In this document: one piece after another, positions 31,844-39,132 of the stretch
Numbering within the stretch: the stretch's first letter is position 1
Layout of the letters: every line of letters starts with the position of its first letter
From: Bradyrhizobium sp. dw_411
GTDB taxonomy: Bacteria; Pseudomonadota; Alphaproteobacteria; Rhizobiales; Xanthobacteraceae
Length of the DNA stretch: 64,000 bases
Assembly (NCBI RefSeq): GCF_018449695.1
Contig: NZ_JAAVUY010000019.1
Span: 1-64,000 of the forward strand
Direction of reading: 5' to 3'
Program-made: the position numbers and the translations under genes
The notes under the pieces: model-generated
What the model saw: the letters and a program-made list of their open reading frames with translations, nothing else
Told to the model about the DNA's origin: nothing
Databases searched by the model: none

Positions 31844-34195
31844 TTACTCCGCCGCAAGCGGCTTTGTCGCCTCCGCCTTCAACTCCGCGCGGGTCTTGGG
31901 CTTAGCCTTAATTTTCAGGTCGTCGAAGTCCTGCCGATCGCGAACGGAGTTGCGGAAAATCTGCTCCTTGCCGGGCAAATAAGGCGGCGGGCAGAAAATA
32001 TCATCGGCGCGGTACCACGCCGCCGCTTTCATCGTAAACGCGGGGTCAACGAGATGCGGCCGCCCCAGCGCCACCAGATCGGCGCGGCCGGCCGCGAGGA
32101 TGGTGTTAACCTGATCTGATGTCGTGATGTTGCCGACGCACATGGTCGCGACGCGGGCTTCGTTGCGGACTTGCTCGGAGAATGGCGTCTGGAACATGCG
32201 GCCATAGACCGGGCGGGAATCACGCACGGTCTGCCCGGTCGAGACATCCACCAGATCGACACCGGCTTCGGCGAAGGCGCGCGCGATCTGCACCGCGTCG
32301 TCGCCGACGATGCCGCCATCGGCCCAATCGGTCGCGGAGATGCGCACCGACATCGGCTTGTGCGAAGGCCACACCGCGCGCAGCGCCTCGAATATTTCGA
32401 GCGGAAAGCGCAGACGATTTTCCAGCGAGCCGCCGTAATCATCCGTGCGCGTATTGGTGAGCGGTGAAATGAAGCTCGCCAAGAGATAACCGTGCGCGCA
32501 ATGCAGTTCCAGCATATCGAAGCCGGCGCGCTCGCCGCGTTCCGCGGCCTGCACGAATTCCGCCTTCACGGCCTGCATCGCGGCGCGGTCCATCTCGCGC
32601 GGCACTTGGCTGTCCGGATAATAGGGAATCGGCGACGCCGACAGCACGTCCCAGCCGCCTTGTTCGAGCGGACGGTCCATGCCGTCCCACATCAGTTTGG
32701 TGGCGCCCTTGCGCCCGGCATGGCCGAGTTGCAGGCAAATTTTTGCCGCGGAATTAGTATGAACGAAATCGACAATGCGCCGCCACGCGGATTCCTGCTC
32801 GTCATTCCACAGGCCGGTGCAGCCGGGCGTGATGCGCGCATCGCGGCCGACGCAGGTCATTTCGGTGAAGATCAACCCGGCGCCGCCGATCGCGCGCGAT
32901 CCGTAATGCACCAGATGGAAATCGCCGGGCACGCCTTCGGTCGCGGAATACATGCACATCGGCGACAACACGGCGCGGTTGGCGAGCGTCATCTCGCGCA
33001 ATTTCAACGGCTGGAACATCGGCGCCGCGGGCTTCTCGACATCTACGTCGAGTCCGCCGGCGCGAACCTGTTTGGCAAAGGCCTTGTCGACCTCGCCGAC
33101 GAAGTCCGGCGCGCGCAGCATCAGATTGTCGTAGGTGATCGCCTTGGCGCGCGTCATCACGCCGAAAGCGAACTGCACCGGATCGAAATCCCAGAACCGG
33201 TCGACATGCTCGAACCAGACCAGCGAGACATCTGCGGCGTGCTGGGTCTTCTCGACCTCCTCGCGCCGCCCCTCTTCATATTGCTTCAGCGCGGCCTCGA
33301 CCGTCGGCGCGCGCAGCATCGCATCGGATAGCGCGATGGCGTCTTCCATCGCCAGCTTGGTACCCGAGCCGATCGAGAAATGCGCGGTCGCCTTAGCGTC
33401 GCCGAGCAGCACCATGTTGCCCTTGACCCAGCGCTTGCTGCGGATCATCGGGAAATTGCGCCACATCGAGCGATTGGTCAGGAGCGGATGGCCCTCGAGG
33501 AACCAGCCGAAAATCTCGGCCATGCGATCGGCCGATTGCTTTTCGCTGAGGCCCTTGAGCCCGGCGCGCTCAAAGGTTTCCGGATCGGTCTCGAAGATCC
33601 AGGTCGAGCGTCCGGCCTCATATTGATAGGCGTGGGCGATGAACGGGCCCCACTCGGTCTCCTGAAAGATGAACGTGAAGGCATCGAGCGGCCGGGTCGA
33701 GCCCATCCAGGCGAACACGTTGGAGCGCATGTCCACTTCGGGCTGGAAATGCTCGACATATTTGTCGCGGAAGCGGCTGTTGATACCGTCAGCCAGCACC
33801 ACCAGATCGGCGTCGGCAAAGCGCGCTTCATCGTCGATGTCGGCCTCGAAGATCAGCGTGACGCCGAGTTCGCGCGCCCGCTGCTGCAGGATCAGCAGCA
33901 GTTGGCGGCGCGAGCAGCCGCAAAAACCGTTGCCGCCGACCCGGTGCACGGTGCCGCGGAAATGCACGGCGATATCGTCCCAATAGGCGAATTCCTGGGT
34001 GATGCGGCGATAGCTCGGGGAATCGTATTTCTCGAAATTGTCGAGCGTGGCGTCGGAGAACACCACGCCGAAACCGAAAGTATCGTCGGCGCGGTTGCGC
34101 TCATAGACCGTGATCTCGGCTTCCGGCCGCTGCTTTTTAAGCAAAATCGCCGAATAAAGACCCGCCGGTCCGCCACCGATGATCGCGATCTTCAT
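31844..34195 (-). CDS. fused FAD monooxygenase/OYE-type FMN reductase (2-aminobenzoyl-CoA monooxygenase/reductase or salicylyl-CoA 5-hydroxylase type)
   Basis: A 783-residue two-domain flavoprotein. Residues 1 to about 385 form a group A monooxygenase (AIIGGGPAGLYSAILLKK, DLVVLADGINSRFRDKY, GNMVLLGDAKATAHFSIGSGTKLAMEDAI). Residues about 392-770 form an Old Yellow Enzyme barrel (PLKLREMTLANRAVLSPM, QLGHAGRKG, ELHCAHGYLLASFISPLTN, DYGGSLENRLRF). This fusion is the hallmark of 2-aminobenzoyl-CoA monooxygenase/reductase from Azoarcus evansii and of proteins called bifunctional salicylyl-CoA 5-hydroxylase. The enzyme hydroxylates the CoA-bound ring and then reduces it, removing aromaticity. GGAGG precedes the ATG. 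Upstream lies an ATATTTTAAAC motif identical to one before the SDR gene. The nearby CoA ligase makes the CoA-thioester role likely. Confidence 0.93.
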   Translation of the reverse strand: MKIAIIGGGPAGLYSAILLKKQRPEAEITVYERNRADDTFGFGVVFSDATLDNFEKYDSPSYRRITQEFAYWDDIAVHFRGTVHRVGGNGFCGCSRRQLLLILQQRARELGVTLIFEADIDDEARFADADLVVLADGINSRFRDKYVEHFQPEVDMRSNVFAWMGSTRPLDAFTFIFQETEWGPFIAHAYQYEAGRSTWIFETDPETFERAGLKGLSEKQSADRMAEIFGWFLEGHPLLTNRSMWRNFPMIRSKRWVKGNMVLLGDAKATAHFSIGSGTKLAMEDAIALSDAMLRAPTVEAALKQYEEGRREEVEKTQHAADVSLVWFEHVDRFWDFDPVQFAFGVMTRAKAITYDNLMLRAPDFVGEVDKAFAKQVRAGGLDVDVEKPAAPMFQPLKLREMTLANRAVLSPMCMYSATEGVPGDFHLVHYGSRAIGGAGLIFTEMTCVGRDARITPGCTGLWNDEQESAWRRIVDFVHTNSAAKICLQLGHAGRKGATKLMWDGMDRPLEQGGWDVLSASPIPYYPDSQVPREMDRAAMQAVKAEFVQAAERGERAGFDMLELHCAHGYLLASFISPLTNTRTDDYGGSLENRLRFPLEIFEALRAVWPSHKPMSVRISATDWADGGIVGDDAVQIARAFAEAGVDLVDVSTGQTVRDSRPVYGRMFQTPFSEQVRNEARVATMCVGNITTSDQVNTILAAGRADLVALGRPHLVDPAFTMKAAAWYRADDIFCPPPYLPGKEQIFRNSVRDRQDFDDLKIKAKPKTRAELKAEATKPLAAE

Positions 34196-34229
34196 GAGAG
34201 CCTCCGGTGCATCAGTTGAACCGTCCGAG

Positions 34230-34251
34230 ATATTTTAAACCTAAAACAATT
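34230..34251 (-). promoter_or_regulatory. candidate MarR operator upstream of the monooxygenase/OYE gene
   Basis: Minus-strand reading TTTTAGGTTTAAAATAT (centre about 34240), 35-55 bp before the start codon. The 11-mer ATATTTTAAAC on the plus strand (34230-34240) also occurs at 36304-36314 upstream of the SDR gene. It overlaps a possible -10 element. Confidence 0.5.
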
Positions 34252-34318
34252 TCCCGGCAAGCCCCTTTGCCTGCAAGTTCTTCACCTGATTGTAACCGGC
34301 CGGAAGGCACCGGCGAAG

Positions 34319-34503
34319 ATGGTTCGAGACGGCGCTATCGCGCCTCCTCACCATGAGGGAGGGGTGGGTGTGCCCCTGTAACAGCCCGCAAGTTGCTCAT
34401 CCCACGACAGGTCCTCATCCTGAGGAGGCCGCAAAGCGGCCGTCTCGAAGGATGGCCGCAAACTCATGGTTCGAGACGGCGCTACGCGCCTCCTCACCAT
34501 GAG
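34319..34503. repeat. palindromic intergenic repeat, family 1, copy d plus an extra half
   Basis: A full unit (ATGGTTCGAGACGG... to ...GTCTCGAAGGATGG, about 34319-34455) is followed by a second half unit (CATGGTTCGAGACGG...CCTCACCATGAGGA, about 34466-34503). Together they fill most of the 315-bp gap between the end of the enoyl-CoA hydratase gene and the monooxygenase/OYE promoter. No ORF is supported in this gap. Confidence 0.75.
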
Positions 34504-34510
34504 GAGCCCC

Positions 34511-35347
34511 TCAATTCCCCTGAAACGCCGGTTTCACCTTGTTCGAGAACGCCTCGAAGGCGCGGGCGAAATCGGCTGTGGTCATGCACAGCGCCTGCGA
34601 GATCGCCTCGGCCTCGATCGCCTCTTCGATCGACATGGCCCATTCCATCGCCAGCATCCGCTTGGTCATGGTGTTGGCGAAGGTCGGCCCTTCCGACACC
34701 TGTTTGGCCAGAAGCTGCGCCTGCGACAGCACATGCTCCGGCGCGACGATGCGGCTGAAGAAGCCCCAGCGCTCGCCCTCCTCCGCGGTCATGAAGCGGC
34801 CGGTGTAAAGCAGTTCCGAAGCACGCGACTGGCCGATGATGCGCGGCAGGATCGCGCAGGCGCCCATGTCGCATCCCGCAAGCCCCACCTTGTTGAACAG
34901 GAACGCAACCTTGGCGCCCACAGCCGCGAGGCGCATGTCGGAGGCCATCGCGATGATGGCGCCGGCGCCGGCGCAGATGCCGTCGACCGCCGCGATGATC
35001 GGCTGCGGCGCGGCGCGCATCGCCTTGACCAGTTCGCCGGTCATGCGGGTGAACGCCGTGAGGCCTTTGGTGTCCATTTTCACCAGCGGGCCGATGATCT
35101 CGAACACATCGCCACCCGACGAGAAATTGCCGCCCGCGCCGGACACCACGATGGTCTTGACCTGATCGTCGAACGCGCAGGCGCGAAAGAAATCCGACAA
35201 TTCGCGGTAGCTCTCGAAGGTCAGCGGGTTTTTTCGCTCGGGCCGGTTCAGCGTCACCGTCGCAACGCTGCCATCCACCTTGAGCAGGAAATGCTGCGGC
35301 GAGAAATCTGCCAGCGGCAGCGTGACGGGATTGGCTGGTTTGGTCAT
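34511..35347 (-). CDS. enoyl-CoA hydratase/isomerase family protein
   Basis: A crotonase-fold protein of about 278 residues. Oxyanion-hole regions are VSGAGGNFSSGGDVFEI and DGICAGAGAIIAMASDMRLA, followed by KVGLAGCDMGACAILPRIIG and the TGRFMTAEEGERWGFFSRIV stretch typical of the family. The start at 35347 (TKPANPV) has AAGGAA upstream; the longer frame from 35440 only reads through a repeat. Crotonases hydrate or hydrolyse CoA-bound, ring-reduced intermediates, which fits the step after the monooxygenase/OYE reaction. Together with the SDR it forms a beta-oxidation-like pair. The GCDMGAC part lacks one of the usual Glu residues, so a hydrolase or isomerase role is possible. Confidence 0.9.
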   Translation of the reverse strand: MTKPANPVTLPLADFSPQHFLLKVDGSVATVTLNRPERKNPLTFESYRELSDFFRACAFDDQVKTIVVSGAGGNFSSGGDVFEIIGPLVKMDTKGLTAFTRMTGELVKAMRAAPQPIIAAVDGICAGAGAIIAMASDMRLAAVGAKVAFLFNKVGLAGCDMGACAILPRIIGQSRASELLYTGRFMTAEEGERWGFFSRIVAPEHVLSQAQLLAKQVSEGPTFANTMTKRMLAMEWAMSIEEAIEAEAISQALCMTTADFARAFEAFSNKVKPAFQGN

Positions 35348-35373
35348 GGGATTTTCCTTCCTTCGATTCTTCC

Positions 35374-35455
35374 CGTCATTCCGGGGCGATGCGAAAGCAT
35401 CGAACCCGGAATCTCGAGATTCCGGGTTCGTGCTTCGCACGCCCCGGAATGACGG
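35374..35455. repeat. palindromic intergenic repeat, family 3, copy b
   Basis: Same design as the copy at 30281: CGTCATTCCGGGGCG and CCCCGGAATGACGG outer arms and an inner CCCGGAATCTCGAGATTCCGGG. It lies between the SDR and enoyl-CoA hydratase genes on the same strand, where it may attenuate read-through. Confidence 0.78.
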
Positions 35456-35482
35456 TTGTTATAACCCGCGCACGACGCGCTC

Positions 35483-36244
35483 TTATACCTCTCCGCCGGC
35501 CACCGCGATCGCCTGTCCGGTGATCGCGCCGGCGCCCTCGCCGCTCAGCCACAACACGGTATCTGCGACTTCCGCCGGTGACACCAGCCGCCCCTGCGGA
35601 TTGTGTTTAGCGAGTTCAGCCACCGCCTGCTCATGGCTGCGGCCGGTTTTTTTCATGATGTTCTCGATGCTGCCGGCGACCAGATCGGTATCGGTGAAAC
35701 CGGGACATACCGCATTGACCGTCACCTTCGTCGTCGCGAGTTCCAGCGCCAGCGAACGCACCAGGCCGACCACCGCGTGCTTGGCCGCGCTGTAGGCGCT
35801 GACGTAAGCGTAGCCTTTCAGCCCGGCCGTCGAGGCCACCGCGACGATGCGGCCATAAGGACGCTGGCGCATCGACGGCAACACCGCCTGAATGGTGTGC
35901 ACCACGCCCATGAAATTGACGTCGATCATGCGCCTGAACAACGCCACGTCGGACTTTGCGAAGGGCGCGGATTCAGCGGCTCCGGCATTGGCGACGAGAA
36001 TATCGATCGGCTGCCGCGCGGCGGCCTGCGCGATCGCCGCATTGACGGCGGCCTGATCCGCGACATCGGCCACCACTGCGAAATGCGCCGCGCCCTGGGC
36101 GACCGCGTCATCCAGCGTGGCGCGGTCGCGGCCGAGCACCGTAACGGTGACGCCGGCGCGCGCCAGCCCGGCTGCGATCTCGCGGCCGATGCCACGTCCA
36201 CCGCCGGTGACGAGCGCATGCAGGGAATGCGGCAGTGCGGGCAT
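35483..36244 (-). CDS. short-chain dehydrogenase/reductase (3-hydroxyacyl-CoA dehydrogenase-like role)
   Basis: A classical SDR of about 253 residues. The cofactor motif is LVTGGGRGIGREIA, the structural motif is LVANAGAAES, and the catalytic triad is Ser in ASTAGLKG with YSAAK. NAVCPGFTDTDLV and AGGEV close the protein as in FabG-like oxidoreductases. GGGAGAA lies before the ATG at 36244; an in-frame start at 36304 would overlap the operator repeats. In Azoarcus 2-aminobenzoyl-CoA clusters a 3-hydroxyacyl-CoA-type dehydrogenase follows the monooxygenase/reductase, which fits this gene (inference). It is divergent from the second cupin gene, sharing a control region with tandem repeats. Confidence 0.88.
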   Translation of the reverse strand: MPALPHSLHALVTGGGRGIGREIAAGLARAGVTVTVLGRDRATLDDAVAQGAAHFAVVADVADQAAVNAAIAQAAARQPIDILVANAGAAESAPFAKSDVALFRRMIDVNFMGVVHTIQAVLPSMRQRPYGRIVAVASTAGLKGYAYVSAYSAAKHAVVGLVRSLALELATTKVTVNAVCPGFTDTDLVAGSIENIMKKTGRSHEQAVAELAKHNPQGRLVSPAEVADTVLWLSGEGAGAITGQAIAVAGGEV

Positions 36245-36303
36245 GCGCAGTTCTCCCCGAATGAATTCACCGGTGCGACGATTTTGCAGCGGACCGGATT
36301 GCA

Positions 36304-36351
36304 TATATTTTAAACTTCAAGCTTTTGCAACTTGCAAGCTTTTGCAACTTG
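36304..36351. promoter_or_regulatory. operator-like motif and tandem 17-bp repeats between SDR and cupin genes
   Basis: ATATTTTAAAC (36304-36314) matches the site upstream of the monooxygenase/OYE gene. It runs into AACTTCAAGCTT (36313-36324), an imperfect inverted repeat. Two exact 17-bp units with the core CAAGCTTTTGCAACTTG follow (36318-36334, 36335-36351), and a third, 1-nt-shorter partial copy precedes them. The array looks like multiple repressor sites. Confidence 0.6.
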
Positions 36352-36376
36352 ACAGCCCCTGCCCCGCAGGTAGCTT
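36349..36376 (+). promoter_or_regulatory. candidate sigma-70 promoter of the second cupin gene
   Basis: TTGACA at 36349-36354 is followed 16 bp later by TAGCTT (36371-36376). The -35 is perfect and the -10 is poor. The -35 overlaps the end of the tandem operator-like repeats, so a bound repressor would block it. Confidence 0.5.
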
Positions 36377-36407
36377 TTGCGCAGGTACGCAACAAGGGAG
36401 GACGATT

Positions 36408-36857
36408 ATGGCGGCTCTCGAAAAAGGCATCACCAAGAACGGCACCGGTTATTCCGGCAAGACCTGGAATATCCTCGGACAGGTTTATTTCCCCAAGGCA
36501 GTCACCGATTCCACCTTCGCATTCGAGACCAATAGCGATCCCGGCCAGTTCGTCCCGGTCCACATCCATCCCACCCAGGAAGAATTCATTCTGGTGCAGG
36601 ACGGCATTCTGGATCTGAAACTGGACGGCGTCTGGGTGCAGGCCCAGGCCGGCGATCTGGTCCGCCTGCCCCGCGGCATTCCGCATGGCTATTTCAACAA
36701 ATCGGACAAGCCGGCACGGGCGCTGTTCTGGGTGTCGCCGACGCAGAAGCTCGAGGCGCTGTTCAATCGGCTGCACAATCTGACCGACGTCGCCGAAATC
36801 GTCCGCATCTCGGCCGAGCACGAAGTGAACTTCCTGCCGCCGGAGGCCAACGAGTAA
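36408..36857 (+). CDS. small cupin protein (paralog 2)
   Basis: A 149-residue single-domain cupin clearly paralogous to the one at 29818: both have WNILGQ-x-Y-x-PK, a PVHIHPTQEEF/PPHIHPDQDEY metal site, PRGIPHGYFNKSD, LFWVSPTQKLEALF and a closing NFLPP. GGGAGGA is close before the ATG. It is divergent from the SDR gene and followed by a good terminator, so it is transcribed alone. Two copies of one cupin within a CoA-aromatic cluster suggest related substrates or a two-step use. Function unknown. Confidence 0.82.
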   Translation: MAALEKGITKNGTGYSGKTWNILGQVYFPKAVTDSTFAFETNSDPGQFVPVHIHPTQEEFILVQDGILDLKLDGVWVQAQAGDLVRLPRGIPHGYFNKSDKPARALFWVSPTQKLEALFNRLHNLTDVAEIVRISAEHEVNFLPPEANE

Positions 36858-36906
36858 TACGTCACACGCGCGCCGCTGGCCGCCTGTTGTTGCTTGATAT
36901 GACGAG

Positions 36907-36931
36907 TGGCCCCTTAACCGGGGCCATTTTT
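36907..36931 (+). terminator. Rho-independent terminator after the second cupin gene
   Basis: A perfect 7-bp stem TGGCCCC/GGGGCCA (36907-36913 with 36920-36926), a 6-nt loop and a run of five T residues lie 50 bp after the cupin stop codon. Confidence 0.85.
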
Positions 36932-37032
36932 ATGGGGCATTGCCGCCAAGACATTGCTTTCATGGCTTCCGGGCGCCCTCACCGGCTGCTATCGTCTCCC
37001 GATAATAAAAACAGTTCAGGGAGAAACTTCCA

Positions 37033-38286
37033 ATGACAACCGTGCGCGACACCAACCGCCGCCGCTTCCTCCAATACCTCGCAACCAGTCCCTTGATGGC
37101 CTCCGGCGCTCTGTCGGCCTACGGCGCGGAAACCCCGTCCAAACTGCCCGATCCGAGACTGTGGGCGCCGCCCGGCAGCGGCGACCTCATCAAAAGCCCG
37201 AAAGACGCGATCAACGTGTTCGAGTTCGAACCGGTCGCTTTCCAGAACACCCCACCGGCGCATTTCGGCTACATGGCGTCCGGTCTGGACGACGAAGTCA
37301 CGCTGCGCGCCAATCGCGAGGGCTTCCAGAAATTCCAGCTCAATCCGCGCCGCCTCGTCGACGTGTCCAAGGTCGATATGAGCGTCGAATTGTTCGGCAT
37401 CAAATATGACTCGCCGATCTTCGTGTGCCCGACCGGCGGCAACCAGTTCTTTCACCCGGATGGCGAGATTGCGGTCGCCAAGGCGGCCAAGGTCGGCAAT
37501 CACATGCAGATGCTGTCGACCTCGTCGAACTATTCGGTCGAAGACGTCACCAAGGCGCGCGGCGCACCGATCTGGTTCCAGCTTTATGCGTCGCCGCGCT
37601 GGGAAGTCGCCCAGGCGCTGATCAAGCGCGCCGATGCCGCCGGCTGTCCGGTGCTGGCGGTCACGGTGGATCGCGTTGCGGGCCGCAATCAGGAAACCAT
37701 GTTCCGGCTGCGGCGCACCGATACGCGCGAATGCTCGGATTGCCACGACCGCAGCAGTTTTGCGGGGCGCTCGAACCGGCGGCATAATTACGACGGCATC
37801 GATCTCTCCGGCATTACCGGCGGCGGCGAATCCTCGAATCTGAACTGGGATACCGTCAAGCGGATGCGCGACGTCACCAAGATGAAGATCATCCTCAAGG
37901 GCATCGTAACCGCCGAGGATGCCGAATTGGCCGTGCAGAACGGCATGGACGGCATTCTCGTCTCGAACCACGGCGGTCGCGGCGAGGATTACGGCCGCTC
38001 CACCATCGATGCGCTGCCGGAAATCATCAAGGCGGTGAACGGCCGCTTCCCCGTGATCGTCGACAGCGGTTTTCGCCGCGGCACCGACGCGGTCAAGGCG
38101 CTTGCGATGGGCGCACAGGCCGTCGGCATCGGCCGGCCGTATCTGTGGGGTCTAGGCGCATTCGGCCAGGAAGGTGTCGAGCGCGTGCTCGAACTCGTCC
38201 GCACCGAAACCCGCGCCGCCATGCAGCAATGCGGCGTGCGCTCGGTGAAGGAGCTCAACCCGAGCTTTGTGCGCCGGACGGCCTGA
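37033..38286 (+). CDS. exported FMN-dependent alpha-hydroxyacid dehydrogenase with CxxCH motif
   Basis: A 417-residue protein of the glycolate oxidase/lactate dehydrogenase (FMN_dh) family. It starts with a twin-arginine signal (NRRRFLQYLATSPLMASGA), so the folded flavoprotein is predicted to be exported. Family landmarks are VDVSKVDMSVELFG, PTGGNQFFHPDGE, SNHGGRGEDYG with the substrate Arg/His region, VDSGFRRGTDAVKALAMGAQAVGIGRPYLWG. Residues 234-238 read CSDCH, a CxxCH heme c attachment motif, within the mobile loop 4 region of the barrel. A periplasmic flavocytochrome passing electrons to a c-type cytochrome would make sense of both signals (inference). CAGGGAG precedes the ATG. Its relation to the aromatic cluster is not obvious. 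Confidence 0.88.
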   Translation: MTTVRDTNRRRFLQYLATSPLMASGALSAYGAETPSKLPDPRLWAPPGSGDLIKSPKDAINVFEFEPVAFQNTPPAHFGYMASGLDDEVTLRANREGFQKFQLNPRRLVDVSKVDMSVELFGIKYDSPIFVCPTGGNQFFHPDGEIAVAKAAKVGNHMQMLSTSSNYSVEDVTKARGAPIWFQLYASPRWEVAQALIKRADAAGCPVLAVTVDRVAGRNQETMFRLRRTDTRECSDCHDRSSFAGRSNRRHNYDGIDLSGITGGGESSNLNWDTVKRMRDVTKMKIILKGIVTAEDAELAVQNGMDGILVSNHGGRGEDYGRSTIDALPEIIKAVNGRFPVIVDSGFRRGTDAVKALAMGAQAVGIGRPYLWGLGAFGQEGVERVLELVRTETRAAMQQCGVRSVKELNPSFVRRTA

Positions 38287-38394
38287 GGCGTTCAGGCTGC
38301 TCTATGCTCGTCATGGCCGGGCATAGGCGAGCGGTAGCGACGCCGTCCTTCGGACGGCAATGCCCTGCTATGACAATGCGAGACGCGCCGTCTT

Positions 38395-39132
38395 TTAGAC
38401 GACCCCGCCGAGATAAAGCCGCTTGACGATGTCGTTGCCCTTCAATTCATCGACCGAACCGGCCGCAACGACGATCTCGCCATGAACGATGATGTAACCG
38501 CGATCGGCAATCCGGATCGTCTGGTTGAAGTTCTGCTCCGCCATCAATACCGTCAGGCCAAGCTGCTTATTGAGTTCGCCGATCTTGGTGATGGTCTGCG
38601 AGACCAGCAGCGGCGAAAGGCCGACCGAGGGCTCATCGACCAGCAACAGCCGCGGCGACGACATCAGCGCGCGTGCGATAGCCAGCATCTGCTGCTGCCC
38701 GCCCGACATGGTGCCGGCGAGCTGGCCCTGCAGGCCTTTGAGGGTCGGGAACGTCTCGAAGGCGAGCGCAAGATTGCGGTCGATATTACGCCGGGCAGCC
38801 TTGCGGAAGGCGCCGAGCATCAGGTTTTCCAGCACGGTCTGCCGCGGAAACAGCCGCCGTCCCTCGGGCACCATCGCGACGCCGAGATCAACGATCGCCT
38901 CGGCTGACAATTTGGTCAGATCGTGCGCTTCGCCGTCGATCGTGAGCACCATGCTGCCGCGCTGCGGCCGGACCAGGCCCGCGATGCATTTCATCAGCGT
39001 GCTCTTGCCGTTGCCGTTGGTACCGAGCAGAGCGACGGTTTCGCCGGCCTCGACATCGAGCGAGACGCCGCGCAGCGCCTTCACGGCGCCGTAGCCTGCA
39101 TCGAGGTTCTTGATGGCGAGGCTAAGTGCCAA
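38395..39132 (-). CDS. LIV-type ABC transporter ATPase (LivF-like)
   Basis: A 245-residue single-domain ATPase: Walker A LLGTNGNGKSTL, signature TMSGGQQQMLAIARAL, Walker B LLLVDEPSVGLSP and the LivF-type MAEQNFNQ loop where others have His. The AGYGAVKALRGVSLDV opening is typical of LivF. It overlaps the LivG-like gene by 11 bp and is the last gene of a five-gene leftward importer operon. Convergent with the FMN dehydrogenase gene. Confidence 0.94.
   Translation of the reverse strand: MALSLAIKNLDAGYGAVKALRGVSLDVEAGETVALLGTNGNGKSTLMKCIAGLVRPQRGSMVLTIDGEAHDLTKLSAEAIVDLGVAMVPEGRRLFPRQTVLENLMLGAFRKAARRNIDRNLALAFETFPTLKGLQGQLAGTMSGGQQQMLAIARALMSSPRLLLVDEPSVGLSPLLVSQTITKIGELNKQLGLTVLMAEQNFNQTIRIADRGYIIVHGEIVVAAGSVDELKGNDIVKRLYLGGVV

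Noticed and set aside
33528..33537. ATCGGCCGAT, matching the TetR core palindrome
   Set aside because: Lies inside the monooxygenase coding sequence where the local codons explain it; no flanking similarity to the promoter sites.
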